From: an uncultured Dongia sp.
GTDB taxonomy: Bacteria > Pseudomonadota > Alphaproteobacteria > Dongiales > Dongiaceae
Assembly (NCBI RefSeq): GCF_936916975.1
Contig: NZ_CAKZGO010000003.1
Location: forward strand, 124,001 to 188,000
Length of the DNA stretch: 64,000 nt
Direction of reading: 5' to 3'
This document shows positions 29,158-39,096 of this stretch, piece by piece. The stretch's first letter is position 1; each line of letters begins with the position of its first letter. The notes beneath the pieces were generated by a model. That model was given only the letters and a program-made list of their open reading frames with translations, had not been told where the DNA came from and made no database searches. The translations under genes and the position numbers were made by a program.

Positions 29158-30540
29158 ATGACTCCCGGCGCCCGCATCCAAGCGGCCATCGAATTGCTGG
29201 CCGCCATCCATGGCGGATCGGCCCCTGCCGACCGCACTGCGGCGGCCTTCTTCCGCAACCGGCGCTATATCGGCGGGTCCGACCGGCGCGCGGTGCTGGA
29301 TCACGCCTATGCGGTCCTGCGCCAGAAGGCGAAGCTTGATTGGTGGATCGGCCGGTTCGATTCCGACCAGCCCTTGCCGGAGCTGGAGCGCGCCCGCATC
29401 ATCACCAAGCTGGCTTTGGTCGATGGCTGGAGCGCCGACAAGATCGCGGGCAGCTTCGATGGCGGCGATTATCGCCCCAAGCCCTTCAACCGCACCGAAC
29501 GCAACTACGCCGGCTTCCTGGAAGACGCTGATTTCAAGCACGGCATGCAGCCGAAATGGGTGCGCTTCGAATACCCGGAATGGATTGAGCCCAGCCTGGT
29601 CAGCCGCTTCGGCCCCGCCTTCGAGCAGGAGATGGCGGCCCAGGTCGAGGAAGCCGCCACCGACATTCGCACCAACACGCTGAAGGCCACCCGCGAGGAA
29701 GCCATCGCCGCCTTGGCCGAGGTCGATATCGTCGCGACGCCGACCGCCCTCTCGCCCTTGGGTCTCCGCGTCGAAGGCCGCCCACCGCTGGGTCAGTTGA
29801 AATGCTTCCAGGATGGCCTCATCGAGGTGCAGGACGAGGGCTCGCAGCTGGCAGCTCTGCTCGTCGATGCGCGACCCGGCCAGCGCGTGGTCGATTTCTG
29901 CGCAGGCGCCGGTGGCAAGACGCTCGCCATCGCTGCCGCCATGAAGAACAAGGGCAAGATCTTTGCCTGCGACACGCTGAAGGGTCGCGTCGAGCGCGCT
30001 GGCGATCGATTGAAGCGCGCCGGCGCCTTCAATGTCGAGCGCAAGGGCTTAGAGAGCGAGCGCGATCCCTGGGTGAAGCGCCATGCCGGCAGCTTCGACC
30101 GGGTGCTGGTCGATGCCCCCTGCTCCGGCACCGGAACCTGGCGCCGCAACCCGGACGCCAAATGGCGCCTGATCCCGGAAGACCTCGCGCGCCTCGTGAC
30201 CTTGCAGGGCAGCATCCTCGATTCCGCCCAGCGCCTGGTACGTCCGGGCGGGCGGTTGGTCTATGCGACCTGCTCGCTGCTCGCCGAAGAGAATGACGGC
30301 CAGGTCACCGACTTTCTCAGCCATCATCCCGACTTCGTGCAGGTGCCGATTGCCGATGTCTGGAAAGATGTCATCGGCACCGATTGTCCCGCCACCGGCC
30401 CGACCCTGTCGCTGACGCCGTTGCGCAACGGCACGGACGGTTTCTTCGTCGCCGTCATGGAACGCATGAAGCCGGCGTCAAAACCCGAAGGCAGCGCGGC
30501 TGAAACGCCAGAGACGCCCGTCGAGAATAACGAGGCCTGA
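29158..30540 (+). CDS. RsmB/NOP family 16S rRNA (cytosine-5-)-methyltransferase
   Basis: VDFCAGAGGKTLAIAAAM...VLVDAPCSGTGTWRRNPDAKWR...LVYATCSLLAEENDGQV. Confidence 0.9.
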   Translation: MTPGARIQAAIELLAAIHGGSAPADRTAAAFFRNRRYIGGSDRRAVLDHAYAVLRQKAKLDWWIGRFDSDQPLPELERARIITKLALVDGWSADKIAGSFDGGDYRPKPFNRTERNYAGFLEDADFKHGMQPKWVRFEYPEWIEPSLVSRFGPAFEQEMAAQVEEAATDIRTNTLKATREEAIAALAEVDIVATPTALSPLGLRVEGRPPLGQLKCFQDGLIEVQDEGSQLAALLVDARPGQRVVDFCAGAGGKTLAIAAAMKNKGKIFACDTLKGRVERAGDRLKRAGAFNVERKGLESERDPWVKRHAGSFDRVLVDAPCSGTGTWRRNPDAKWRLIPEDLARLVTLQGSILDSAQRLVRPGGRLVYATCSLLAEENDGQVTDFLSHHPDFVQVPIADVWKDVIGTDCPATGPTLSLTPLRNGTDGFFVAVMERMKPASKPEGSAAETPETPVENNEA

Positions 30541-31410
30541 GCCGATCAGCCCCATGCCGATGAGGTGATGGGGTTCGATCACTTCGCCTAAGAACAGGAC
30601 ACCCAGCAGCAGCGCACTCACCGGGATGAGCAAGGTCACCAGCGACAGATTGGTTGATCCGGCACGGCGCAGGATGCGGAAGAAAATGACGTAGGCGAGC
30701 GCCGTCGAGAGCAGGGCCAGCGCGACGATGGCGCCCATCGTGCTCAAGCTCGGCATCGCCAGCGCCCAGGGCTGGTCGATCAGCAACACCGGCAGCAGCA
30801 GCAGGCATGTGCTGCCCGTCAACTGACCGCTCGCCACCACCAATGGCGGCCGGTCACGAAAGCGCCGCCCGAACACGCCGGCAAAACCATAAGACAGAGC
30901 CGCCGCCAGGATCGCGAGTTCGGCCCAAAGATGGCCGCCCAATCCGGCCACAACATCATTTCCAATCATCACGGCGACACCCGCCATGCCGGCCAGCACG
31001 CCAAGAACCTTCGCCGGTCCCGCGCGTTCATCCGTCGTGAAGACATGCGCCACCAGCACGGTGAAGAGCGGTGTCGTCGCATTGAGGATCGAGGCAAGGC
31101 CGGCCCCGATCGCCTGCTGACCCCAGAAAATGAGACTGAAGGGTATGGCGTTGTTGAGCAGTCCCATGATGAACACATCGCGCCAGAAGCCGAGATCCCG
31201 CGGCGCCGGCACGCGGAGGGCGACCCGCACGATATGCAGTGCTGCGGCCGCCAAGGCGACACGCATCAGTGCGACGGTGAGCGGCGGCACCTCTGCCACG
31301 GCGATCTTGGCAAAGAAGAACGACCCGCCCCAGAGCAGCGAGAGGCCGATGAGCAAGGCCCAGTCCTGCAGGGCCATGCGTGGGGCGGTGTTGGCGGGTG
31401 CAATCGACAT
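30478..31410 (-). CDS. DMT superfamily (EamA) transporter
   Basis: Ten hydrophobic segments, LLWGGSFFFAKIAVAEVPPLTVALMRVALAA, second EamA repeat. Confidence 0.85.
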   Translation of the reverse strand: MSIAPANTAPRMALQDWALLIGLSLLWGGSFFFAKIAVAEVPPLTVALMRVALAAAALHIVRVALRVPAPRDLGFWRDVFIMGLLNNAIPFSLIFWGQQAIGAGLASILNATTPLFTVLVAHVFTTDERAGPAKVLGVLAGMAGVAVMIGNDVVAGLGGHLWAELAILAAALSYGFAGVFGRRFRDRPPLVVASGQLTGSTCLLLLPVLLIDQPWALAMPSLSTMGAIVALALLSTALAYVIFFRILRRAGSTNLSLVTLLIPVSALLLGVLFLGEVIEPHHLIGMGLIGSGLVILDGRLWRFSRAAFGF

Positions 31411-31461
31411 GCGTTTTTATGGCCGTCCCGACCGCAAAAGACTATCCGCTCCTTGCGCGGG

Positions 31462-32610
31462 TCATCCTGTCGTGTCCGATTTCCGCCAGTTGAGAGCCTG
31501 CGCCACCAGCTGATGGAAATGATGCACGGCATGTTCGCTGATGGCGCTGCGCTTGGCATCGACCACGAAACGGCCTTGGCGGTAACCGCGTGAGGCCATG
31601 CCGCGCTGGACCGATTCACACAGGCGATTGTCCTCGTCACTCAGGATCGTGCCGGCATATTCACTGGCAGCATCGAGTTGCGGCGTTGACTTGCCATCCG
31701 GCGTGTAGGAGATGGCGAGAAGCTCCGTCCGTGTCGGGCTGACGGGATTGAACCAGAACAGGGAGACGGCCGTATCGCCCGGCGTCAGATTGACCGTCGA
31801 CATCGGCCACAGCCACCAGAAAGCACTCTTCTGCACCGGCGCCTTCGGGTCGAAGGTATAGGCCTTGTTATCCGGCCGCACGCCGCTGCCGATATGCGAT
31901 GAATACTGCGCATGGCAGGTAGAATGATAGGTGTTGAGATCGACCAGATCGGCAAAGGCCGGATGTGCCGGGGCGCAGTGATAGCATTCCACGAAATTGT
32001 CGACCGCGACCTTCCAATTCGCTTCAAGCGTGCTGCTGAAGACTTGGCGGCGCTGCATCGTCGCAAAGCCTGGAATATGTTCATCCAGTTCGGCATCAAG
32101 TCCATCGAAGGCAACCGATGCTGCCGGCGCGTCATCATCCAGATTGAAGAACACGATATGACCATATGTCTCGACCCGCACCGGGGTCAGGCAGAACTCG
32201 CCATGATCGAAGCCGGGTAAATCCTCCGATCCGCGCGCTGAACGCAATTCGCCGGTCAGGTGATAAGACCAGGCATGATAGGGGCAGGTGATCACTTTAG
32301 CCTTGCCGCTGCCCGCCAGAAGTTCATGGGCACGATGCGCGCAGACGTTATAGAAGCCGCGCAGCACATTGTCCTTGCCGCGGCAGATGAACACCTTCTG
32401 ATCAAAGATCGCGGCGGTGACATAGGAGCCGATCTCGGAGAGATCATTGGCATGACACGCCATATGCCAGCCGCGATAAAAGATCGCCTCGCGCTCGGCT
32501 GCAAAGATGTCGGGATCGGTATAGAACCGCGCCGGCAGGGTATAGGACCGCGCCGGGTCCTGGTCGAGCGTGTGCTCCGGTTGTGCTTTGCCGACTTTCA
32601 GCATGACCAC
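31462..32610 (-). CDS. Rieske-type aromatic ring-hydroxylating/quaternary-amine oxygenase alpha subunit
   Basis: CAHRAHELLAGSGKAKVITCPYHAW Rieske motif; DNFVECYHCAPAHPAF iron ligand motif. Confidence 0.9.
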   Translation of the reverse strand: MVMLKVGKAQPEHTLDQDPARSYTLPARFYTDPDIFAAEREAIFYRGWHMACHANDLSEIGSYVTAAIFDQKVFICRGKDNVLRGFYNVCAHRAHELLAGSGKAKVITCPYHAWSYHLTGELRSARGSEDLPGFDHGEFCLTPVRVETYGHIVFFNLDDDAPAASVAFDGLDAELDEHIPGFATMQRRQVFSSTLEANWKVAVDNFVECYHCAPAHPAFADLVDLNTYHSTCHAQYSSHIGSGVRPDNKAYTFDPKAPVQKSAFWWLWPMSTVNLTPGDTAVSLFWFNPVSPTRTELLAISYTPDGKSTPQLDAASEYAGTILSDEDNRLCESVQRGMASRGYRQGRFVVDAKRSAISEHAVHHFHQLVAQALNWRKSDTTG

Positions 32611-32675
32611 CCTCCCTGCATGACGCTGGAAAGGCGAGCGTAGCCCGTGCGGTTACACGAGGGAAGAGCCGGCGT

Positions 32676-33416
32676 TTACGCCGCCCGTGCCTGCCGTCGC
32701 GCCTTGACGAGATCGGCCCAGCGGGTCGCCACCACCCGGCAGAAATCGTTGGCGGCCGCGATGTGCAGTTTGAACTCGGCGCGCGCGCGGTTGACGGCCT
32801 TGCTGCCTTCGACCTCGCCCAGTTTCTTCAGGATGACGTGGTTGAAATCCTCGATCCACATGGTGGCGTGGGCCGGGGTGATTTCGAAATGGCATTGGAA
32901 GCCATAGGCCGTGTCGCCATAGCGGAAAGCCTGGTTGGCGGTGGTGGCGCCGGTCATCAGGCGCGTGGCATTCTGCGGCAGCGCAAACGTGTCTTCATGC
33001 CATTGCATGATGTGCTGGCGCGGGTTTAGGTCGGAAAGCAGCGGGTCGCGCGTCCCTTCCGATGTGATGTCGATCGGCAGGAAACCATATTCGAACTCAT
33101 CATTCACGCGAACCCGCGCGCCAAAGGTGCGCGCGAGCAATTGCCCGCCCAGGCACAGGCCCAACAGCGGCTTGCCCTGATCGTGAAAGGCGCCGAGCAG
33201 ATCGCAGATGGGCGCGAAAGCCGGATAATCGGCATCGTTATGGGCATGCTGCGGGCCGCCCAGCACAACCGCGCCATCGAAGCCATCCGGTGTGGTGGGC
33301 AGATCCATGCCGTGATGCGGGGTGACCGTGACCAGATCGGCCCCGGCCGACACCAGATGGTCGCCCAAGAGCGAAATATGCGAGGTCGGATCGTTCTGAA
33401 TCACCAGCAGCCGCAT
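32676..33416 (-). CDS. Type 1 glutamine amidotransferase
   Basis: GKPLLGLCLGGQLLARTFGARV; FQCHFEIT. Confidence 0.88.
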   Translation of the reverse strand: MRLLVIQNDPTSHISLLGDHLVSAGADLVTVTPHHGMDLPTTPDGFDGAVVLGGPQHAHNDADYPAFAPICDLLGAFHDQGKPLLGLCLGGQLLARTFGARVRVNDEFEYGFLPIDITSEGTRDPLLSDLNPRQHIMQWHEDTFALPQNATRLMTGATTANQAFRYGDTAYGFQCHFEITPAHATMWIEDFNHVILKKLGEVEGSKAVNRARAEFKLHIAAANDFCRVVATRWADLVKARRQARAA

Positions 33417-33541
33417 CGGTCATCCCTTCGTCACGCGCAATGTCCGCAGGATGATGGGCATTTGCTGGACGCATGACAAGGGCTCGGCAATGCGCCAGAC
33501 GCATAGCGGGCGCGCATAACGGCACCACCATTCCAGCAAGC

Positions 33542-34411
33542 TCAATGCTGCAGATGCGCACCAGGAAAGAGCCGCCGTGTAAGCCCGCCGAACCTGCCGG
33601 CAATGACCGAGCCAGCATAGATCAGCCCCGCGACCAGCACGATGGCGGGTCCCGGTGGCAGATCGAGATGATAGGAACCCATGAGGCCGAGCAGACCGGA
33701 CACCAGAGCCAGGCTGCTGCCAAGCGCGATCATGCTGGCGACCGACCGCGCCCAGAACCTAGCGGCCGCCGCAGGCAGGATCATGAGACCCACCGCCATC
33801 AAGGTGCCCAGCGCCTGAATGGCCGCCACCAGATTGAGGACGATGAGGATGAGGAAGACCATATGGGCGAGCGCCCCCCGGCCACCCACCGCACGCAGGT
33901 AGGTGGGATCAAAACATTCCACCACCAGATTGCGATAGATCACCGCAAAGGCCAGCAAAGAAAGGATCGCCGTCGCCACCACAAGGATCAACCCATCGCT
34001 GCCGATCGACAGCAGCGAGCCGAACAGGATGTGGAGGAGATCCCGCGTGCTGCCGCGTAGCGAGACGATGAGGACGCCGAGCGCCAGCGACACCAGATAG
34101 AGGGCGGCCAGGCTGGTATCTTCCTTGATCGGTGTCAGGCGCGCGATAACGCCGCTCAGCAACGCCACTGCAAGACACGCGATCAGGCCACCGACACTCA
34201 TCGCCCAGAGATCGAGGCCGAACAGGAAAAAGCCGATGGCGACGCCGGGCAGAATGGCATGGGCCAGCGCATCGCCCATCAGGCTCATGCGACGCAGTTG
34301 CAGGAAAACGCCCAGGGGCCCGGAGACCAACGCCACGGCAATCACCGCCACCAGCGCACGGCGCATGAAGGCGAAATCGACGAAGGGGCCGATCAGGAAA
34401 TCATAGATCAT
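33542..34411 (-). CDS. Metal (zinc/manganese-type) ABC transporter permease
   Basis: ABC-3 permease features: RMSLMGDALAHAILPGVAIGFFLFG, GTLMAVGLMILPAAAARFWARS. Confidence 0.88.
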   Translation of the reverse strand: MIYDFLIGPFVDFAFMRRALVAVIAVALVSGPLGVFLQLRRMSLMGDALAHAILPGVAIGFFLFGLDLWAMSVGGLIACLAVALLSGVIARLTPIKEDTSLAALYLVSLALGVLIVSLRGSTRDLLHILFGSLLSIGSDGLILVVATAILSLLAFAVIYRNLVVECFDPTYLRAVGGRGALAHMVFLILIVLNLVAAIQALGTLMAVGLMILPAAAARFWARSVASMIALGSSLALVSGLLGLMGSYHLDLPPGPAIVLVAGLIYAGSVIAGRFGGLTRRLFPGAHLQH

Positions 34412-34413
34412 GG

Positions 34414-35211
34414 TCACGCGGCACAGATATCCGCATCACCCGACCAGCCATCGGCCTGGCCGCGGGCAGCAGCCAGATTGGCGGCACTGAGCACATCGCG
34501 CGTCGATCCCCAGGCGATGGGCTCGCGCGCCAGCAGCAGGCAATCCGGGAAATGCGCCCGCACGAAATCGAGATCGTGGAGTGCTGCGATTACCGTGCGC
34601 CCTGATACGTGCCAGCGCTCGATGAGCGCCATCAGATCCTGCACCGTGCGCTGGTCAATCGCATTGAACGGTTCGTCGAGGATAATGAGCGAGGCGTCAG
34701 CGGCAATGAGGCGGGCAAACAGCACGCGCTGGAACTGCCCGACCGACAGGCTGGCAATCGGCCGGTCGTCCAAGCCAGCAAGACCCACTTCCGCGAGCGC
34801 CGCTGCCGACGACGCGCGCATCGCCGGCGACAAACGGCGGAAGGCACCGATGCGCCGCCAATGGCCGAGATCGACCACCTCGCGCACGGTCATGGGAAAA
34901 CTGCGGTCGACCTCTGTCACTTGCGGCAGGAAAGCGAGGCCCTTGCGATCCGCAACCTCGATCGAGCCACCATTCAGCGGCAGCAGGCCGACAATGGCCT
35001 TCAACAGCGTGCTCTTGCCCGCGCCATTGGGCCCGACCAGGGCCGTGAGGCTGCCCTTGGCAAAGGCGCCGGTCAGATGATGGACGGCCGGGTGGCGCTG
35101 ATAGGCGATGGTGACGTTGGCCAGCATGATCGCCGGATCAGTGACCGTCGGGCCGGCACGATGCTCCGTATGGGGATGGTGATGATCGGTATGAAGATGC
35201 GCGACGGCCAT
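34414..35211 (-). CDS. Metal ABC transporter ATP-binding protein with His-rich N-terminus
   Basis: LVGPNGAGKSTLLKAI, LSVGQFQRVLFARLIAADASLIILDEPFNAID; N-term HLHTDHHHPHTEH. Confidence 0.92.
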   Translation of the reverse strand: MAVAHLHTDHHHPHTEHRAGPTVTDPAIMLANVTIAYQRHPAVHHLTGAFAKGSLTALVGPNGAGKSTLLKAIVGLLPLNGGSIEVADRKGLAFLPQVTEVDRSFPMTVREVVDLGHWRRIGAFRRLSPAMRASSAAALAEVGLAGLDDRPIASLSVGQFQRVLFARLIAADASLIILDEPFNAIDQRTVQDLMALIERWHVSGRTVIAALHDLDFVRAHFPDCLLLAREPIAWGSTRDVLSAANLAAARGQADGWSGDADICAA

Positions 35212-35226
35212 GGCCCGGTTCCGCTG

Positions 35227-35319
35227 TCAGACCAGCGCCCAGCGCAGCAACAGCAACAGGCCACCGGCCAGAACTGCCGCCAGCATCAGGCGCTGTGTCA
35301 TGCTCATGCCAAAAGCCAT
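35227..35319 (-). CDS. Putative 30-aa hydrophobic microprotein upstream of the metal ABC transporter
   Basis: MAFGMSMTQRLMLAAVLAGGLLLLLRWALV*, between a Zur-like box and the ATPase gene. Confidence 0.4.
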   Translation of the reverse strand: MAFGMSMTQRLMLAAVLAGGLLLLLRWALV

Positions 35320-35356
35320 GGGCTTCGTCTCCGGAAAGGATCGCAGGGAATGTCAT

Positions 35357-35371
35357 TGTTATAACATAACA
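35357..35371. promoter_or_regulatory. Candidate Zur box
   Basis: Perfect palindromic arms TGTTAT-AAC-ATAACA upstream of the metal ABC transporter operon. Confidence 0.6.
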
Positions 35372-35712
35372 GCTAGCCCATCCATATCAGATTGCCGGCG
35401 GCTAGACATTCAATGTGGGCAATTTTCAAATGCGTATAACACGTATTTTACGTGAAAACATTTCATGAACACATATCTCTTGAAACCTTTATGCGCGCGC
35501 TTAGTTAATATGTCGCCGCCATTAGAAACGGCTCGTCTGCCCAAAATTTGGGCTATCCTGTCGATCTGATACGTGGTTGCCGAAAAATTTGCCAACCTTT
35601 CCAGGCTTAGTTTTCCTGACCCTCACTGGCATGAGGCTTGCTGTTCTGACCACCAAACGGCCGTTCCGGTCCATACGCAACGCTGCCGATAAAAGCGCCA
35701 CAGGGAGTTCAA

Positions 35713-37125
35713 ATGGCTTTTGACGAGATGCGGCTGGGCGACGGTGGCATCCGGGCGCCATATCTCGAAGTGGCGAATTGGCTGCAGGGCGTCACCTCCG
35801 CCCAATTGGAACGGCGCCGCGCCGAGGCCGAATTGTTCTACCGCCGGGGCGGCATCACCTTTGCCGTCTATGGCGACGCCCAGGGCGAAGAGCGCATCAT
35901 CCCCTATGACATCATCCCGCGCATCCTGTCAGCGGCCGAATGGGCAAGGCTCAAGGCCGGGCTGGAGCAGCGCATCCGCACGCTCAACCTCTACCTCGCC
36001 GACATCTATGGCCCGCGTGAGATTCTGAAGGCCGGCATCGTCCCCGAAGATCTGGTCTGGCGCAATCCGGCCTTCCGCCCGGAAATGGCAGGCCTTGCCG
36101 CCCCTCATGGCATCTACATCCATATCGCCGGCATCGACATCGTGCGCGTCGATGGCGACGACTTCTATGTGCTGGAAGACAATGCCCGCACGCCGTCCGG
36201 CGTTTCCTACATGCTGGGCGGGCGCGAGATTTCGATCCGCCTGATGCCGGAACTCTATGCCGCTCACCGGGTGGCGCCGGTCGAGAACTATCCCAACGAA
36301 TTGCTGGCGACCTTGCGCTCGTCAGCGCCACGCAACGCGACCAACGATCCGACCGTCGTCCTCCTCACACCGGGCCAGTTCAACTCGGCCTATTACGAAC
36401 ATTCGTTCCTCGCCGACAAGATGGGCATCGAGCTGGTGGAAGGCAGCGATCTCTTCGTGCGCGACGGCATCGTCTTCATGCGCACGACGGAAGGCCCCAA
36501 ACGGGTCGACATCATCTATCGCCGGGTCGACGATGCCTTCATCGATCCCTTGGTGTTCGAACCGGATTCGATGCTGGGCATCCCCGGCCTGTTCGCGGCC
36601 TATGCCGCAGGCAACGTGACGCTGGCCAATGCGCCCGGCACAGGCGCCGTCGATGACAAGGTCGTCTACTCCTATGTCCCCGACATGATTCGCTTCTATC
36701 TCGGCGAAGAACCGCTGTTGAAGAACGTCCCCACCTGGCGCTGCCGCGATCCGGAACATCTCCGCTATGTGCTCGACCATTTGCCGGAACTGGTGGTGAA
36801 GGAAGTGCACGGTTCCGGTGGCTACGGCATGTTGGTGGGACCCCACGCAACCGGCGCCGATATCGCCCTCTTCCGCGAACGGTTGAAAGCCGACCCCACC
36901 AATTACGTGGCGCAGCCCACGCTGTCGCTCTCGACCTGCCCATCCTTTGTCGACAATGGCATTGCGCCCCGCCATGTCGATCTGCGCCCCTTTGTCCTCA
37001 CCGGCGCCGACGGCATCCGCATCGTGCCGGGTGGTCTTACCCGTGTGGCCTTGCGCGAAGGATCGCTGGTGGTGAATTCGAGCCAGGGTGGCGGCACCAA
37101 GGACACCTGGGTGGTGGAGGCTTGA
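35713..37125 (+). CDS. Circularly permuted ATP-grasp (type 2) family protein
   Basis: EERIIPYDIIPRILSAAEWARLKAGLEQRIRTLNLYLADIYGPREILKAG...YVLEDNARTPSGVSYMLGGRE...VKEVHGSGGYGMLVGP. Confidence 0.92.
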   Translation: MAFDEMRLGDGGIRAPYLEVANWLQGVTSAQLERRRAEAELFYRRGGITFAVYGDAQGEERIIPYDIIPRILSAAEWARLKAGLEQRIRTLNLYLADIYGPREILKAGIVPEDLVWRNPAFRPEMAGLAAPHGIYIHIAGIDIVRVDGDDFYVLEDNARTPSGVSYMLGGREISIRLMPELYAAHRVAPVENYPNELLATLRSSAPRNATNDPTVVLLTPGQFNSAYYEHSFLADKMGIELVEGSDLFVRDGIVFMRTTEGPKRVDIIYRRVDDAFIDPLVFEPDSMLGIPGLFAAYAAGNVTLANAPGTGAVDDKVVYSYVPDMIRFYLGEEPLLKNVPTWRCRDPEHLRYVLDHLPELVVKEVHGSGGYGMLVGPHATGADIALFRERLKADPTNYVAQPTLSLSTCPSFVDNGIAPRHVDLRPFVLTGADGIRIVPGGLTRVALREGSLVVNSSQGGGTKDTWVVEA

Positions 37126-37126
37126 C

Positions 37127-38068
37127 ATGCTGAGCCGCACCGCCGATTCACTCTATTGGTTGTCGCGCTATGTCGAGCGTGCCGATTACCTCGCCCGCGT
37201 GCTGGAAGCAGCAAGCAGGCTTTCTGCTTTGCCCAAGGCCTATGGCAGCGGCGGCAATGAATGGGAGAGCGCACTGGCGACCGCCGGCTGCATCGATCTC
37301 TTTCACCAGTTCCACGAGACACCGGATGCCGCCACGGTCACCGATTTCCTGGCCTTTTCGGAGAGCAACCCGTCCTCGATCAAGCGCTGCCTGGAGACGG
37401 CGCGCACCAATGCCCGTGCCGTCCGCACCGCGATCACGTCCGAGATGTGGCAGGCGATCAATGGTGCCTGGCTGGAATTGCCGACCATGTCGGCAAAGGC
37501 CACCGATCCCGACAGCCTGATGGATTTCCTCGATTGGGTGAAGGAAATCTCGCTGCGCTTCGATGGCTCCGGCTACCGCACGATGCTCAGGAACGACGCC
37601 TATTGGTTTGCCAGGCTCGGCATCTTCATCGAACGGGCTGACAACACCGCGCGCATCCTCGACGTCAAATATCATGTGCTGCTGCCGGAACATGCGGCCG
37701 TGGGTGGTGGGATCGATTATTCGCAATGGGCGGCGATCCTGCGCGCCGTCTCGGCATTGACGTCCTATCATTGGGTCTACCGTCAGGGTCTGCAGCCCTG
37801 GCTGATCGCCGATCTTCTTATCCTCAACGAGCAGATGCCGCGCTCATTGGCATCCTGCTACAGCGCCATCGTCGCCAATCTCGAACGATTAAGCAGTGCT
37901 TATGGCCGGCATGGCGAATCGCAGCGCCTCGCGCGCTCGATCCATGTTCAGTTGGAGAACAGCCGCATCGACCAGATCTTCCAGGGCGGCCTTCACGAAT
38001 TCATCACCAACTTCACCGCCAACAACAACAGGCTCGGCGCCGCCGTGGCTGCACAATATCTGAGTTGA
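37127..38068 (+). CDS. Alpha-E domain-containing protein
   Basis: MLSRTADSLYWLSRYVERADYLARVLEAASRLS; second half FWFARLGIFIERADNTARILDVKYH-like. Confidence 0.92.
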   Translation: MLSRTADSLYWLSRYVERADYLARVLEAASRLSALPKAYGSGGNEWESALATAGCIDLFHQFHETPDAATVTDFLAFSESNPSSIKRCLETARTNARAVRTAITSEMWQAINGAWLELPTMSAKATDPDSLMDFLDWVKEISLRFDGSGYRTMLRNDAYWFARLGIFIERADNTARILDVKYHVLLPEHAAVGGGIDYSQWAAILRAVSALTSYHWVYRQGLQPWLIADLLILNEQMPRSLASCYSAIVANLERLSSAYGRHGESQRLARSIHVQLENSRIDQIFQGGLHEFITNFTANNNRLGAAVAAQYLS

Positions 38069-38083
38069 GGGGGTTAACCGCCA

Positions 38084-38974
38084 ATGCTGATCCATGTGCG
38101 CCATCGTACCCGTTACATCTACGATCGCCCGGTGCACTCCATGATCCAGGCCCTGCGCCTGATGCCGCGCAACCATGAAGGCCAGTATGTCCGCCGCTGG
38201 CAGATCGACCTCGACCAGGACGGCATCCTGCGGCCGGGCGAGGACGCCTTCGGCAATGTCCTTCATATGCTGTCGCTGGAAGGCCCGATCTCGGGCCTGT
38301 GCATCACGGTCGAGGGCGAGGTCGAGATGCAGGACACCAACGGCATCGTGCGCGGCGCGCTTGAGAAATTTCCGGCCGAGCTTTATCTGCGCGACACGCC
38401 CCTCACCATTGCCGATGAAGCGATCATCGATTTTGCAAAATCCGTGGCGGCAAAGGCCGGCGGCAGCGAACTGAAGATCCTTCATGCGTTGCTGGCCGCC
38501 CTCCATGCGGAAATCGTCTTCGACACGCAGCAGACCGATACCGCGACCCGGGCGATCGACGCCTTCAAGATGAAACAGGGTGTCTGCCAGGATCTCAGCC
38601 ATATCTTCATTGCCTGCGCCCGGGTGCTGGGCATCCCCGCCCGCTATGTCGGCGGCTATCTGATGCGCTCCGACGACAACATCCATCAGGAAGCGGGCCA
38701 TGCCTGGGCCGAGGCCTATGTCACCGGCCTGGGTTGGATCGGCTTCGATCCCGCCAACGGCATCTGCCCCACCGAATCGCATATCCGCGTCGGCGCGGGC
38801 CTCGACTATCTCGGCGCCTCCCCCATCCGCGGCGCGAGGTTGGGCGGCCGGGCGGAGAAGATGGAGGTCGAGGTCACCGTCGCCAACACCTATCAAAGCG
38901 ACCCAGCCCAGCAAACCCGCTGGAGCCAGCCGACTGCCGCCATCGTCCAAGCCAGCCAGCAATTCCAGGCCTGA
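38084..38974 (+). CDS. Transglutaminase family protein
   Basis: KQGVCQDLSHIFIACARVLGIPARYVGGYLM...GHAWAEAYVTGLGWIGFDPANG catalytic Cys/His/Asp. Confidence 0.93.
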   Translation: MLIHVRHRTRYIYDRPVHSMIQALRLMPRNHEGQYVRRWQIDLDQDGILRPGEDAFGNVLHMLSLEGPISGLCITVEGEVEMQDTNGIVRGALEKFPAELYLRDTPLTIADEAIIDFAKSVAAKAGGSELKILHALLAALHAEIVFDTQQTDTATRAIDAFKMKQGVCQDLSHIFIACARVLGIPARYVGGYLMRSDDNIHQEAGHAWAEAYVTGLGWIGFDPANGICPTESHIRVGAGLDYLGASPIRGARLGGRAEKMEVEVTVANTYQSDPAQQTRWSQPTAAIVQASQQFQA

Positions 38975-39096
38975 AAACGCCGTTTCCCCGCATTGGCAGG
39001 AATCAGTCACCGGTCTATAACGGAACTGCCCTGATCTCCGGACCTTTAGATTAGGTGGGCATTAGGGTGGCCGAGATAGAACAGAAGACGATTCCT

